A stretch of DNA of 64,000 bases. Origin: CAZNPH01 sp964574985 (lineage in GTDB: Bacteria > Bacteroidota > Bacteroidia > Bacteroidales > SM23-62). The DNA lies in contig CAZNPH010000009.1 in NCBI GenBank assembly GCA_964574985.1, positions 66,558-130,557 of the forward strand, in the 5' to 3' direction. Below the pieces are notes generated by a model, which was not told the DNA's origin, searched no databases, and saw only the letters and a list, made by a program, of their open reading frames with translations. This document shows, one piece after another, positions 8,858 through 17,268 of the stretch. The position numbers were made by a program, and so were the translations under genes. Numbering within the stretch: the first letter of the stretch is position 1; each line of letters begins with the position of its first letter.

Positions 8858-9974
8858 ACTGGAAAAGGTGCACGCCCCGGATTGCGTGTCCATGTACATG
8901 CCCACCCACAAGGCAGGACAGGCCGTACTGGAAAAAGAAGACCGGATCCGGTTGAAAAACCAAATCCGCCAGGTGAAGAAAGAACTGAAGGAACATCAGC
9001 TCAGGGAGAATGAGATCAATGCACTGGTCAAACCCGCCGTGGAGATGCTGGGGGATGCGGACCTCTGGCACAACATGTCGGAAGGTCTGGCCATCTTCCT
9101 GAGCCGGGAGGGACATCACATCATTAAATGCCCCGAACCCTTCCATGAATTCCATTTTACCGGGGACCATTACCACCTGAGTCCGCTTATCCCCCTGCTG
9201 AATTTCCATTTTGAATATTACATTCTCAGACTTGACCTGGAAGACATCAGGCTTTTCAGGTGTACCAACGACGGAAGCCAACCTTTGACAGATACAGGAT
9301 TGCCCGGTACAATGGAAGACGTGGTCGGTCATGACTACGAAGACAAAAGTCTGCAGTTCAGGACCGGACAGACAGGCAGCGGAAGCGGGATTTTTCACGG
9401 GCACGGAGAGGGAAAGGACGATAAAAAGAAGGAGATCCGGAAGTTCTTTGAACACCTCGACCGGGAGCTGAATGATTTCCTGAAGGGACAGGACACGCCC
9501 TTGCTGGTGGCCACGGCGGAACCTCTGTTTTCCCTATACCGTTCGGTAAATTCCTATGCCGGACTGGTCGATGAGCACATCCTGTCCAAAGAAAGTATGG
9601 ACGAACCGGATCTCACCAGACAGGCCCGGGAGATCACCAGGAAAAGAAACATGAAAAAGCGCCACCAGGATGCCGCCAGGTTTCATGAACTGCTTAATAA
9701 CAAAAAATCCTCATTCGAGCTGGATGACATTATACCCGCCTCGTTAAACGGAAGAACAGAAACCCTGTTCATCCTCAGAAACACCAATATCTGGGGCAGG
9801 TACTATGAAGACACGGGTGTGGTCAGGGAACATGAAGAAAGAAAAGCGGGGGACACCTGTTTGCCGGACCTTGCCGCCCGTAAGACCATTGTGAACAACG
9901 GAAAAGTATACACCGTCACCCCCGGTGAAATGCCGGACAAAACCGGTGCGGTGAATGCGATTTACCGCTATTGA
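8826..9974 (+). CDS. baeRF-type protein (bacterial archaeo-eukaryotic release factor 1-like)
   Basis: A 382-residue cytoplasmic protein. The N terminus has the hallmark of baeRF families: VSMYMPTHKAGQAVLEKED followed by RIRLKNQIRQVKKELKEH. The centre has a release-factor-like beta-rich portion (VLRL..LRLFRCTNDG), and the C-terminal portion contains VATAEPLFSLYRSVNSYAGL and the conserved terminal segment that ends AVNAIYRY. These proteins are homologues of eRF1 middle/C-terminal domains and are thought to act on stalled ribosomes or in stress or conflict contexts. Function is not experimentally fixed. ATG 8826 is chosen over the in-frame TTG 8805 and ATG 8820 because family alignments begin at about this point. 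It overlaps the secreted-protein gene upstream, and MgtC follows after 22 bp. Confidence 0.75.
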   Translation: MRGFNRKKFIELEKVHAPDCVSMYMPTHKAGQAVLEKEDRIRLKNQIRQVKKELKEHQLRENEINALVKPAVEMLGDADLWHNMSEGLAIFLSREGHHIIKCPEPFHEFHFTGDHYHLSPLIPLLNFHFEYYILRLDLEDIRLFRCTNDGSQPLTDTGLPGTMEDVVGHDYEDKSLQFRTGQTGSGSGIFHGHGEGKDDKKKEIRKFFEHLDRELNDFLKGQDTPLLVATAEPLFSLYRSVNSYAGLVDEHILSKESMDEPDLTRQAREITRKRNMKKRHQDAARFHELLNNKKSSFELDDIIPASLNGRTETLFILRNTNIWGRYYEDTGVVREHEERKAGDTCLPDLAARKTIVNNGKVYTVTPGEMPDKTGAVNAIYRY

Positions 9975-9996
9975 CAATAACCAAACCAAAAATAGC

Positions 9997-10464
9997 ATGG
10001 GAACCGAAAGTCAATTGTTCATATTGCTCGACGTGGTCATTGCCGCCTTACTGGCCGGGATTATCGGCCTGGAAAGGGAACTTATGGAAAAACCCGCCGG
10101 CCTCCGCACCCAGATGATCGTGGGGGGTGCCACCGCCCTGATGGTATCGCTGGGGCAGATCATTGTGATGCGTTTTGTTGAACTCGGGCTGGCCGGTTAC
10201 ATCCGTTCCGATCCCGTCCGTATCCTGCAGGCAGTGATCGTTGGGGTAAGTTTTATCGGTGCAGGCACAGTCCTGCAAATGGAAAGTACAATGAAAATCA
10301 AATTTCTGACCACTGCCGCAACCATATTGTTTTCGGCCGGTATCGGAGCAACAGTTGCCCTGAAACAATATTTGCTGGCCATAGGCATTACCCTGTTCGT
10401 GCTCATCATCAATCTGCTCATGCGTTTGGTGGAAAAAAAGATCGGTGTGGGCAGAAAAAAATAA
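9997..10464 (+). CDS. MgtC/SapB family inner-membrane protein
   Basis: A 155-residue hydrophobic protein with the MgtC core: AALLAGIIGLERELMEKPAGLRT, GGATALMVSLG, and VGVSFIGAGTV with later membrane helices. MgtC proteins inhibit the F1Fo ATP synthase and support growth in low magnesium or acid in pathogens. In environmental bacteria the role is less defined. Four to five transmembrane segments are visible. ATG 9997 is chosen because the upstream in-frame extension from 9955 overlaps the baeRF gene and is polar. Part of the stress operon with the small membrane protein at 10485. Confidence 0.88.
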   Translation: MGTESQLFILLDVVIAALLAGIIGLERELMEKPAGLRTQMIVGGATALMVSLGQIIVMRFVELGLAGYIRSDPVRILQAVIVGVSFIGAGTVLQMESTMKIKFLTTAATILFSAGIGATVALKQYLLAIGITLFVLIINLLMRLVEKKIGVGRKK

Positions 10465-10484
10465 TCATCGTAAAATTCAAGATC

Positions 10485-10871
10485 ATGGAACTACTTGGTA
10501 TAATTACCGCAATTATCATTTCACTATTGTTTGCAGTCATTTTCTACTATTTTTTCAGGGTCAGGGGACCGTGGGGTGCTTTCTGGACCTTTTTCCTGGT
10601 CCTGTTTCTGGCCGTCTGGGCAGCCGAACTATGGATAACCCCGGTGGGGCCGTATTTCTACGACATTGCCTGGGTGCCTCTTGTATTCGTGGGATTGCTG
10701 GTTGCCATCGGACTGGCCGCAGCCACCGGCATGCCGGAAAGAATCGGCAGGAAAAGGCTGGAAGAAGGAGCCCCTGCACCTGAAGAAGCCGAAGCGGCAA
10801 CCCTGGGGATCTTTTTCTGGCTGTTGCTGGCCGTTCTGATCACAGTCGTGCTGATCGGACTTTTCAGATAA
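10485..10871 (+). CDS. Small integral membrane protein of unknown function
   Basis: A 128-residue protein with about four transmembrane helices: residues 5-24, 30-50, 58-82 and 104-126. A charged cytoplasmic-type loop (ERIGRKRLEEGAPAPEEAEA) lies before the last helix. The conserved-looking RVRGPWGAFWTFFLVLFL resembles proteins found next to mgtC and BON genes in other Bacteroidota, but I cannot name a family. It lies 20 bp after mgtC and 31 bp before the BON gene, consistent with one operon. Confidence 0.7.
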   Translation: MELLGIITAIIISLLFAVIFYYFFRVRGPWGAFWTFFLVLFLAVWAAELWITPVGPYFYDIAWVPLVFVGLLVAIGLAAATGMPERIGRKRLEEGAPAPEEAEAATLGIFFWLLLAVLITVVLIGLFR

Positions 10872-10902
10872 TCACATAATAAAAAGAAAAGGAGTTAAAG
10901 TT

Positions 10903-12221
10903 ATGGATAAAAAAAAGAACCGTTTTACCCCTGTTTTATACGGGATCCTTTGTGCAATAATTTGTATATGCTTTCTTCCGGAGGTATCCGCCCAAAAAAT
11001 ATCCGATGCGGAGATCACCCGGACCGTTGATTTCGAGATGCTGATACGGAACGGTGTACCCTCGCACCTGATCGATGTGGAAACCTCTGACGGCATCGTG
11101 ATCCTGTCGGGTCAGACCGATCACATACTGGCCAGGGACCGGGCCGAACAGATAGCACTGGCAGTGAAAGGGGTGAAGACCGTGGTGAACAATATCGAGG
11201 TTGCACCCATCCAGCGGCCCGACGACGTCATTGAATCCGATATAGAGAAGGAACTGATGAAAAATCCGGCAGTCGACCGGTACGAGATAGATGTCCGGGT
11301 CAGCAACGGCCTGGTAAAACTGGAAGGCATGGTTGATTCCTGGCAGGAAAAACAAGCCGCCTCCACGGTGGCCAAAAGAGTCAAGGGAGTTGAAAAAATA
11401 GAAAACGACATTGTATTCGGTGCCGCTGTGCACCGGAGCGACCAGGACATCCTGGCCGATGTGAAAAGCATCCTGAGAAATGACGTACGGATCGACGATG
11501 CACTGATCGAGGTCGATGTCATCAACGGCAAAGTGGTGCTCAAAGGTGTGGTTGGCAGCGCCACCGAAAAGGTGCTTGCAAAATCGATTGCCTGGGTAAC
11601 CGGAGTCCGTTCGGTAAACACGGATGCACTGAAAGTCAAGTTCTGGGCAAGGGATGAGAACATCAGAAAAGGCAAATACCCGGCCATGGATGAAGAAACC
11701 ATCAGGGAAGCTGTCCGGAATGCATTGTTTTACGATCCCCAAGTAGGTTCTTCCCAAATCGATGTAACCGTGCACAGGGGAACGGCAAGGTATACCTGAC
11801 CGGCAAAGTGCAGACTACCTTCGAAAAACATCGTGCGGAAAAGGTAATTTCCGATATTCCGGGAGTGGTAGAAATCACCAACAACATCAATACCGAAGAA
11901 GAATCCGGAGAAGAAAAAGAATACCTGGAATATGACTTCTACGGCTGGAACACAGTATATCCCGCCCCATACATAAATTTTGACATGCTGGACAAAAACC
12001 GCACCGATGAAGAGATCCGGGAAGATATCCGAAGCCAGCTCTGGTGGTCACCGTTTGTCAATAAAGATGAAGTGGAAGTGATCGTGGAAGACAAAAAGGC
12101 CACTTTGCTGGGTACGGTGGATACATGGAAAGAAAAATCAACCGCAGCACAAAATGCCCTGCAGGGAGGGGCACGTGAAGTTGACAACCAGTTAAAGGTC
12201 AGGTACGGAGATCAGGAATAA
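10903..12221 (+). pseudogene. Exported multi-BON-domain protein (OsmY-like), frameshifted at 11777-11780
   Basis: The gene starts at ATG 10903 behind AAGGAG and encodes a signal peptide (cleavage near VSA-QK), then consecutive BON domains, each with the pattern (I/V)xVxxGxVxLxGxV. The first frame ends at a TGA at 11797-11799, shortly after DVTVHRG. In the neighbouring frame the protein resumes without loss as NGKVYLTGKVQTTFEKH and runs to 12221. Adding one base to the G-run at 11777-11780 restores a perfect BON strand pair, giving a product of about 439 residues with five to six BON repeats. BON domains bind membranes or protect the envelope under osmotic stress. The break is either a real single-base deletion, a homopolymer sequencing error or, less likely, programmed slippage. 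The rest of the reading frame is clean, so recent loss or error is favoured. Confidence 0.8.
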
Positions 12222-12233
12222 CAGCCGGAAGCT

Positions 12234-12250
12234 CCGGTCATCAAGACCGG
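12234..12250. terminator. Short hairpin between convergent genes
   Basis: CCGGTC-ATCAA-GACCGG forms a perfect 6-bp GC-rich stem with a 5-nt loop between the end of the BON gene and the end of the lipid-kinase gene, overlapping the stop of the latter. Position fits a bidirectional terminator, but there is no U-tract, so confidence is low. Confidence 0.3.
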
Positions 12251-13152
12251 CCGGGAACCACCATGCGTATTTCCCCGCCCCGGATCACTGCCCGGACTTC
12301 CTCCACGGTGCCCTTAAATTCACCGTCTACCTGTAAATCCTGACGGATTGAAAAACGGATGGTGCATTCCCTCGCGGGAATGATCCTGATGTATTTTGAT
12401 TCGTCGGTTTTTCCAATGAAAATGGAAGCCAGCATCCTGAAAATATGCATCCGGGGATAAGGTTTTATGATGACCAGTTCGAAAATCCCGTCACCCGGAT
12501 CCCCTGCAGGGTTGATCATGGCCCCGGTCCCGTACTTCCTGGCATTGGCCAGAATGATCATCCTTGCTTTGCCTGTATAATGAAGGTCTTCTCCTGTGGA
12601 TATTTCATAACGCATGGAATGGGCAAACCGGAATTCCCGCAAATACTGTTTGAAATAGCCAAAAAAACCGCGGCTTTTTTCCCGGGCAACCCTTTTGACC
12701 ACCCGGGCATTCATGCCGATGTCGGAAAGGTGAAGGGAAAGGTGGCGGTCGTTAATGATCAGGTAATCCAGTAGCCTTTCCTGGCCGCCGGTCAACACTT
12801 TCAGTGCCCGGTCTTTGTTTTGCGGAATCCCCAGTTCAACAGCCATTCCGTTTGCCGATCCCATGGGGATGATCCCCATGGCAATGGCCCGGTCCTTAAT
12901 GGCACGGGCCACCAGATTGCATGTCCCGTCACCGCCTGCCGCCACTGCCAGGGTGAAAGCACAGGCATCCATCCTGTTGCAAAGCCTCTTCAGGTCCCCC
13001 TTTCCACGGGTTTCAAATATTTCATATTCAAACCCCTGTTTCCCGGCATAACCTTCAATCATTTCCGGCAGGTCCGACTTCCGGATATCCCCTGAAACGG
13101 GATTGACAATAAAAAGGATTTTGTGCTTTTTTTTATCCCCGCTCTCAGCCAT
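12241..13152 (-). CDS. Diacylglycerol kinase family lipid kinase (YegS/DgkB-like)
   Basis: A 303-residue soluble lipid kinase that would phosphorylate diacylglycerol or a related lipid at the membrane surface. Residues KILFIVNPVSG near position 11 and GGDGT at 73-77 form the nucleotide-binding signature of the DAGK catalytic domain. IIPMGSANGMA follows at about 95, and the C-terminal beta-sandwich has the DGEFKG element. ATG 13152 is chosen because the longer frame (to 13245) would overlap the divergent gene and lacks conservation. It is divergent from an APP1-type phosphatidate phosphatase across 71 bp, so the two genes encode opposite reactions on the phosphatidate/diacylglycerol pair. Confidence 0.88.
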   Translation of the reverse strand: MAESGDKKKHKILFIVNPVSGDIRKSDLPEMIEGYAGKQGFEYEIFETRGKGDLKRLCNRMDACAFTLAVAAGGDGTCNLVARAIKDRAIAMGIIPMGSANGMAVELGIPQNKDRALKVLTGGQERLLDYLIINDRHLSLHLSDIGMNARVVKRVAREKSRGFFGYFKQYLREFRFAHSMRYEISTGEDLHYTGKARMIILANARKYGTGAMINPAGDPGDGIFELVIIKPYPRMHIFRMLASIFIGKTDESKYIRIIPARECTIRFSIRQDLQVDGEFKGTVEEVRAVIRGGEIRMVVPGRS

Positions 13153-13223
13153 TTTCGAAAATTCTATTATGCAATAAACGTACATTTTTTGTAATAATCT
13201 GTAAAAATCATTTATTTTCCGGA

Positions 13224-14387
13224 ATGGCACTGAAAAAACCGGCAAAGTACCTTTTCAAGATGGTCAGGAATCCCCTGGTCAGGCTGAAGATACGGATCAA
13301 ACAACGCCTGGGCTGGCTGGGCATTCCCAGGATACAGCCCTTCACAGGCCACGGCAACGGACAGTACATCTTTGCATCGGGCATGGTCATTGAGGATAAG
13401 GGACTCGCCAAACCCGCGAAAGACCATAACATCTGGCAGAACATCCTGGCGGCCATCAAGCGGTATTCCGGGGACGAGATGCCGGGGGTCCGGATCAGGA
13501 TCCGTTTTTATGACCATGAGGTAACCACCCGCAGCGATGAAAAGGGGATCTTTTGTGTCAGGATCCCTCACCACATCGAATCCGACCGAATCTGGCATAC
13601 CATACGGTATGAGCTGATGGAAGAGGTCGTGCCGGAACAGGGAAAGGTGGTTGCAGAAGGAAAAATCATGATCCCGCCTGCAAATTTCCGCTTTGCTGTC
13701 GTATCCGACATGGATGATACGGTGATCATTTCCCATGCCGCCCGTTTTGTGAAGAAACTGAGGCTCCTGTTGTTCAAAAATTCCCGTCAGCGGCTTCCCT
13801 TCAAGGGCGTATCTGCATTTTACCATGCGTTGCAGCGGGGGCCGGGCGGACAGGAATCCAATCCTATTTTTTATGTCAGCAACAGTGACTGGAACATCTA
13901 TGACCTGCTCCACGATTTTTGCCGGTACCGTCATATCCCGGAGGGTCCTTTGCTGTTGCGGGAATTCCATTTCAGGCTGTTCAATTCCCGCCGGCGCAAA
14001 GAGAACAAACAAATCCACAAGATCACCCGGATCAATTCCCTGTTCGAAACATACCGGGATTCCCGGTTCATCCTGATCGGGGACAGCGGTCAGAAAGACC
14101 CCGAGATCTACAGCCGGATCGCAGGTGAGCATCCCGGAAGGGTATTGTGTATTTACATCCGGAATGTAAGCTCCGGAAGGAGAAGCAGGAAAATACTCAG
14201 GATCGCCGAAGCACTGAATAAAGAACAGTCCACAGAACTGGTCATTGGGAGGGAAACCGAAGCGGTTGCCAGGCATGCCGCCGGCACCGGTTACATACAT
14301 CCGGAAAGCATAGAAGCCATTTCCCGGCTCCAGGAAAAGGAAAAGAAAGAGGAGAAGGAAAAACACCGTTTATCTCCTGGGTTTTGA
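13224..14387 (+). CDS. APP1-type phosphatidate phosphatase domain protein (DUF2183)
   Basis: A 387-residue protein whose central domain carries the HAD-like catalytic motif SDMDDTVI (Asp162 and Asp164) preceded by a beta-sandwich region (about residues 85-150). Further HAD motifs are the Ser in YVSNSDWNIYDLL and the LIGDSGQKDPEIY segment near 285, which fit APP1 family enzymes that dephosphorylate phosphatidate to diacylglycerol. The C terminus (about 365-385) is a highly charged Lys/Glu tail. No membrane segment is visible, so it probably acts at the inner face of the membrane. It is divergent from the lipid kinase. The 71-bp spacer contains an AT-rich TACATTTT near 13188 that could be a Bacteroidota -7 box, which I regard as weak. 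Confidence 0.82.
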   Translation: MALKKPAKYLFKMVRNPLVRLKIRIKQRLGWLGIPRIQPFTGHGNGQYIFASGMVIEDKGLAKPAKDHNIWQNILAAIKRYSGDEMPGVRIRIRFYDHEVTTRSDEKGIFCVRIPHHIESDRIWHTIRYELMEEVVPEQGKVVAEGKIMIPPANFRFAVVSDMDDTVIISHAARFVKKLRLLLFKNSRQRLPFKGVSAFYHALQRGPGGQESNPIFYVSNSDWNIYDLLHDFCRYRHIPEGPLLLREFHFRLFNSRRRKENKQIHKITRINSLFETYRDSRFILIGDSGQKDPEIYSRIAGEHPGRVLCIYIRNVSSGRRSRKILRIAEALNKEQSTELVIGRETEAVARHAAGTGYIHPESIEAISRLQEKEKKEEKEKHRLSPGF

Positions 14388-14442
14388 TTTCACCACGGAA
14401 TTCACTATATTATACATCCAAATCAGGCAAAAACCATCCTCC

Positions 14443-17268
14443 ATGTATACATTCATACTATTGCTGCTGCTCGGGGCCGGTCTTTACGTTTTCCTGCACG
14501 GAAGAAAAAAACACCGGAAATTTCAGCAGGCAACCGGCATTCTGATCGCGGCACTGACCATTCTGTTCTTCCTGTTCATGACCTTTTGGGGAGATTATCT
14601 CTGGTTCGATGCCATCGGGTATGAAAACCGGTTCTGGATCGAATACCTCTACAAAGCCGTCATGCTTGTATCGGGTCTGCTGCTGGTCTGGCTGATCACC
14701 CACATCCTGATCTTTACCGAAAGGAAAAAGAGCCCTGACCATTACCGGTTCGCCATGCTGGTCAACGGACTGGTCGGTGCCATATGGGGCGTGGTCAACT
14801 GGAACACCATCCTGCAATACATCAATCGTGAACCTTCCGGAGTGGCCGACCCCATTTTTGCAAAAGATGCTTCTTTCTATATGTTCACCCTGCCTTTGCT
14901 GCAACAATTGTACGTGCTTCTTTTGCTGACATCATTCATTACTTTTTTCAGCATGTTCATTGCCGCTACCGGCATGGGGAAATATTACAGGCAAACCGGT
15001 CCGGAAGACGGGTGGAGTTTCCTGGCCGAAAGCAAACGCCATCCCGGGATGTATATCAGCATGTCCTTCCTGATCCTGGTCCTTGCATTCGGAAAGTATA
15101 TAAACCGGTTCAAGATGCTTTTCTCCGATCTGGGTACGGTATCGGGGCCGGGGTGGACCGACGTACACGTATCCCTGCCCGGTTATACCATCACCATCCT
15201 GATTACGGCGATCGTCGCGCTGCTCATCCTGAATCCGTCAGTCAGGAAAAGCAGCGGCCGGCTGCTCCGCAGAATGGGCTCCGAAACTTCCGGTCTGCCC
15301 GGCAATTTTCTGCTTCTCACCGGAGGCATTCTCCTTTTGAGCTGGTTGATTTTTCTTACGTTGGTCCCCGGATTGTTCCAATGGCTTAAGGTTGAACCCA
15401 ATGAGATCACCCTTGAAAAACCGTACATCGAGAATAACATACAATTTACCCGGTTGGGATTTAACCTGAACCGGATCGAGGAAGCGGAATACAAATTCCA
15501 GTCGGAATTCAACCGGGAAATTGCCGATAACAATGAAGAGGTTTTCTCCAATATACGCTTGTGGGACTGGAGGGCCCTGGATGCCGTATACAAGCAGTTC
15601 CAGGAGATCCGGTTGTATTATGAGTTCAAGGACGTTGATGTGGACCGGTATACATTCGCCGGCCGGTACAACCAGGTCATGGTATCGGCCAGGGAAATGG
15701 AGATCAGGAACCTGCCCCGGCAAAGCAGAACCTTCGTCAACGAGCGGTTCAAATACACCCACGGCAACGGGATCACCCTGAGCAAGGTAAATGAGTTTAC
15801 CGAAAACGGTTTGCCCAGACTCCTGGTCAAGAACATTCCCCCCCGGAGCGAATACCCGGAACTGGAGGTTGAACAACCCAGGATCTATTACGGCGAACTG
15901 ACCAACACACCGGTCATTGTCAACAGCAGTGAAGAGGAATTCGATTATCCCAGCGGAGAGAAAAATATATATTTCAACTACACCGGGGACGGAGGTGTCC
16001 CCATGCCGGGATTCTGGAGACAACTCATCTACGGATGGAAATTTGACGGGGCAAGATTGCTCTTTTCCGGTTATCCCGTTCAGAAAAGCCGCATTATGTT
16101 CAACCGGCACATACTGGAAAGGATCCGCCTGCTGGCACCATTTCTGAAATACGATGACGATCCGTACATTACATTGGTGGACGGAAAGCTTTACTGGATC
16201 ATCGATGCCTATACCTGGTCGGAAAACTATCCCTACTCCGAACCTTTCCGGTCACTTGAGCAGGTCCGGATCCTGGACCAGGGCGAGGACATGATATTCC
16301 GGGACCCGTCCATGTCAAAATTCGAGAATGTCAATTACCTGAGAAATTCGGTCAAGGTGGTCATAGATGCTTACAACGGGACCACCAACCTGTATGTATT
16401 TGAAAAGGACGATCCGGTGATCAGGGTGTGGGACAATATATTTCCCGGCCTGCTCAAGGACAGGGAAGCCATGCCCGAAGGACTGGCGGATCATGTCAGG
16501 TATCCGATTGATATGCTTCTCGCACAGGGCCTTGTGTATGCAAAATACCACATGGGTGACCCGGCTGTCTTTTACAACCAGGAAGATCTCTGGGTCCGCG
16601 CCACCGAAAAATACTATGACCGGATCCAGCCGGTAGAGCCTTATTATATCATGTGGAGGCCTTCCGGTTCCGGCCAGCCGGAATTCACCCTGATCCTGCC
16701 CTTTACACCCAAGAACCGGCAGGTACTGGTGGGGTGGCTCGCCGGCATGTGTGACGGTGAAAACTACGGGCGGTTTCTTGCCTACAAGTTTCCCAAAGAC
16801 ATGCGCATACTGGGACCCCAGCAAGTGGAAACCAAGATTGACCAGGATTCATTCCTCTCAGGACAGTTATCCCTCTGGGATCAGCGGGGATCCAGGGTAA
16901 TTCGCGGAAACGTCCTGGCCATCCCGGTTGACAAGACCATTATATATGTGGAGCCCATCTACCTCCAGTCCGAAACCGCTGCATTCCCCGAGCTCAGACT
17001 GGTGGCCGTAATGCACGAGGACCAGCTGAGCTATGCGGAAACATTCGGCAAAGCCCTGGAAGGATTGTATGGAGTGGCTGAACGCCCCCCGGGGGCAGAA
17101 CAGGCTGAGCAGCCTGCTGCCCGGACTGTGGATGACCTGATCCAAAGGGCAAACGATGCTTTCAACCGGTACATTGAGCACACTGGAAACCGGGAATTCG
17201 ACGGGGCAGCCCGTGCAATTCAGGAGCTGAAAGAGATCCTGGAGGACCTTTCGGAAAAAGAGTCATGA
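14443..17268 (+). CDS. UPF0182 family membrane protein
   Basis: A 941-residue protein of the UPF0182/COG1615 family. The first ~310 residues contain seven predicted transmembrane helices, with the family features TFWGDYLWFDAIGYENRFW near residue 45 and NREPSGVADPIFAKDASFYMF. A very large extracytoplasmic domain follows, with the conserved run IENNIQFTRLGFNL and PRIYYGELTNTPVIV. The C terminus is acidic. The biochemical role of the family is unknown. Length fits the usual 900-1000. The last six bases overlap the end of the convergent GH65 gene. Confidence 0.92.
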   Translation: MYTFILLLLLGAGLYVFLHGRKKHRKFQQATGILIAALTILFFLFMTFWGDYLWFDAIGYENRFWIEYLYKAVMLVSGLLLVWLITHILIFTERKKSPDHYRFAMLVNGLVGAIWGVVNWNTILQYINREPSGVADPIFAKDASFYMFTLPLLQQLYVLLLLTSFITFFSMFIAATGMGKYYRQTGPEDGWSFLAESKRHPGMYISMSFLILVLAFGKYINRFKMLFSDLGTVSGPGWTDVHVSLPGYTITILITAIVALLILNPSVRKSSGRLLRRMGSETSGLPGNFLLLTGGILLLSWLIFLTLVPGLFQWLKVEPNEITLEKPYIENNIQFTRLGFNLNRIEEAEYKFQSEFNREIADNNEEVFSNIRLWDWRALDAVYKQFQEIRLYYEFKDVDVDRYTFAGRYNQVMVSAREMEIRNLPRQSRTFVNERFKYTHGNGITLSKVNEFTENGLPRLLVKNIPPRSEYPELEVEQPRIYYGELTNTPVIVNSSEEEFDYPSGEKNIYFNYTGDGGVPMPGFWRQLIYGWKFDGARLLFSGYPVQKSRIMFNRHILERIRLLAPFLKYDDDPYITLVDGKLYWIIDAYTWSENYPYSEPFRSLEQVRILDQGEDMIFRDPSMSKFENVNYLRNSVKVVIDAYNGTTNLYVFEKDDPVIRVWDNIFPGLLKDREAMPEGLADHVRYPIDMLLAQGLVYAKYHMGDPAVFYNQEDLWVRATEKYYDRIQPVEPYYIMWRPSGSGQPEFTLILPFTPKNRQVLVGWLAGMCDGENYGRFLAYKFPKDMRILGPQQVETKIDQDSFLSGQLSLWDQRGSRVIRGNVLAIPVDKTIIYVEPIYLQSETAAFPELRLVAVMHEDQLSYAETFGKALEGLYGVAERPPGAEQAEQPAARTVDDLIQRANDAFNRYIEHTGNREFDGAARAIQELKEILEDLSEKES

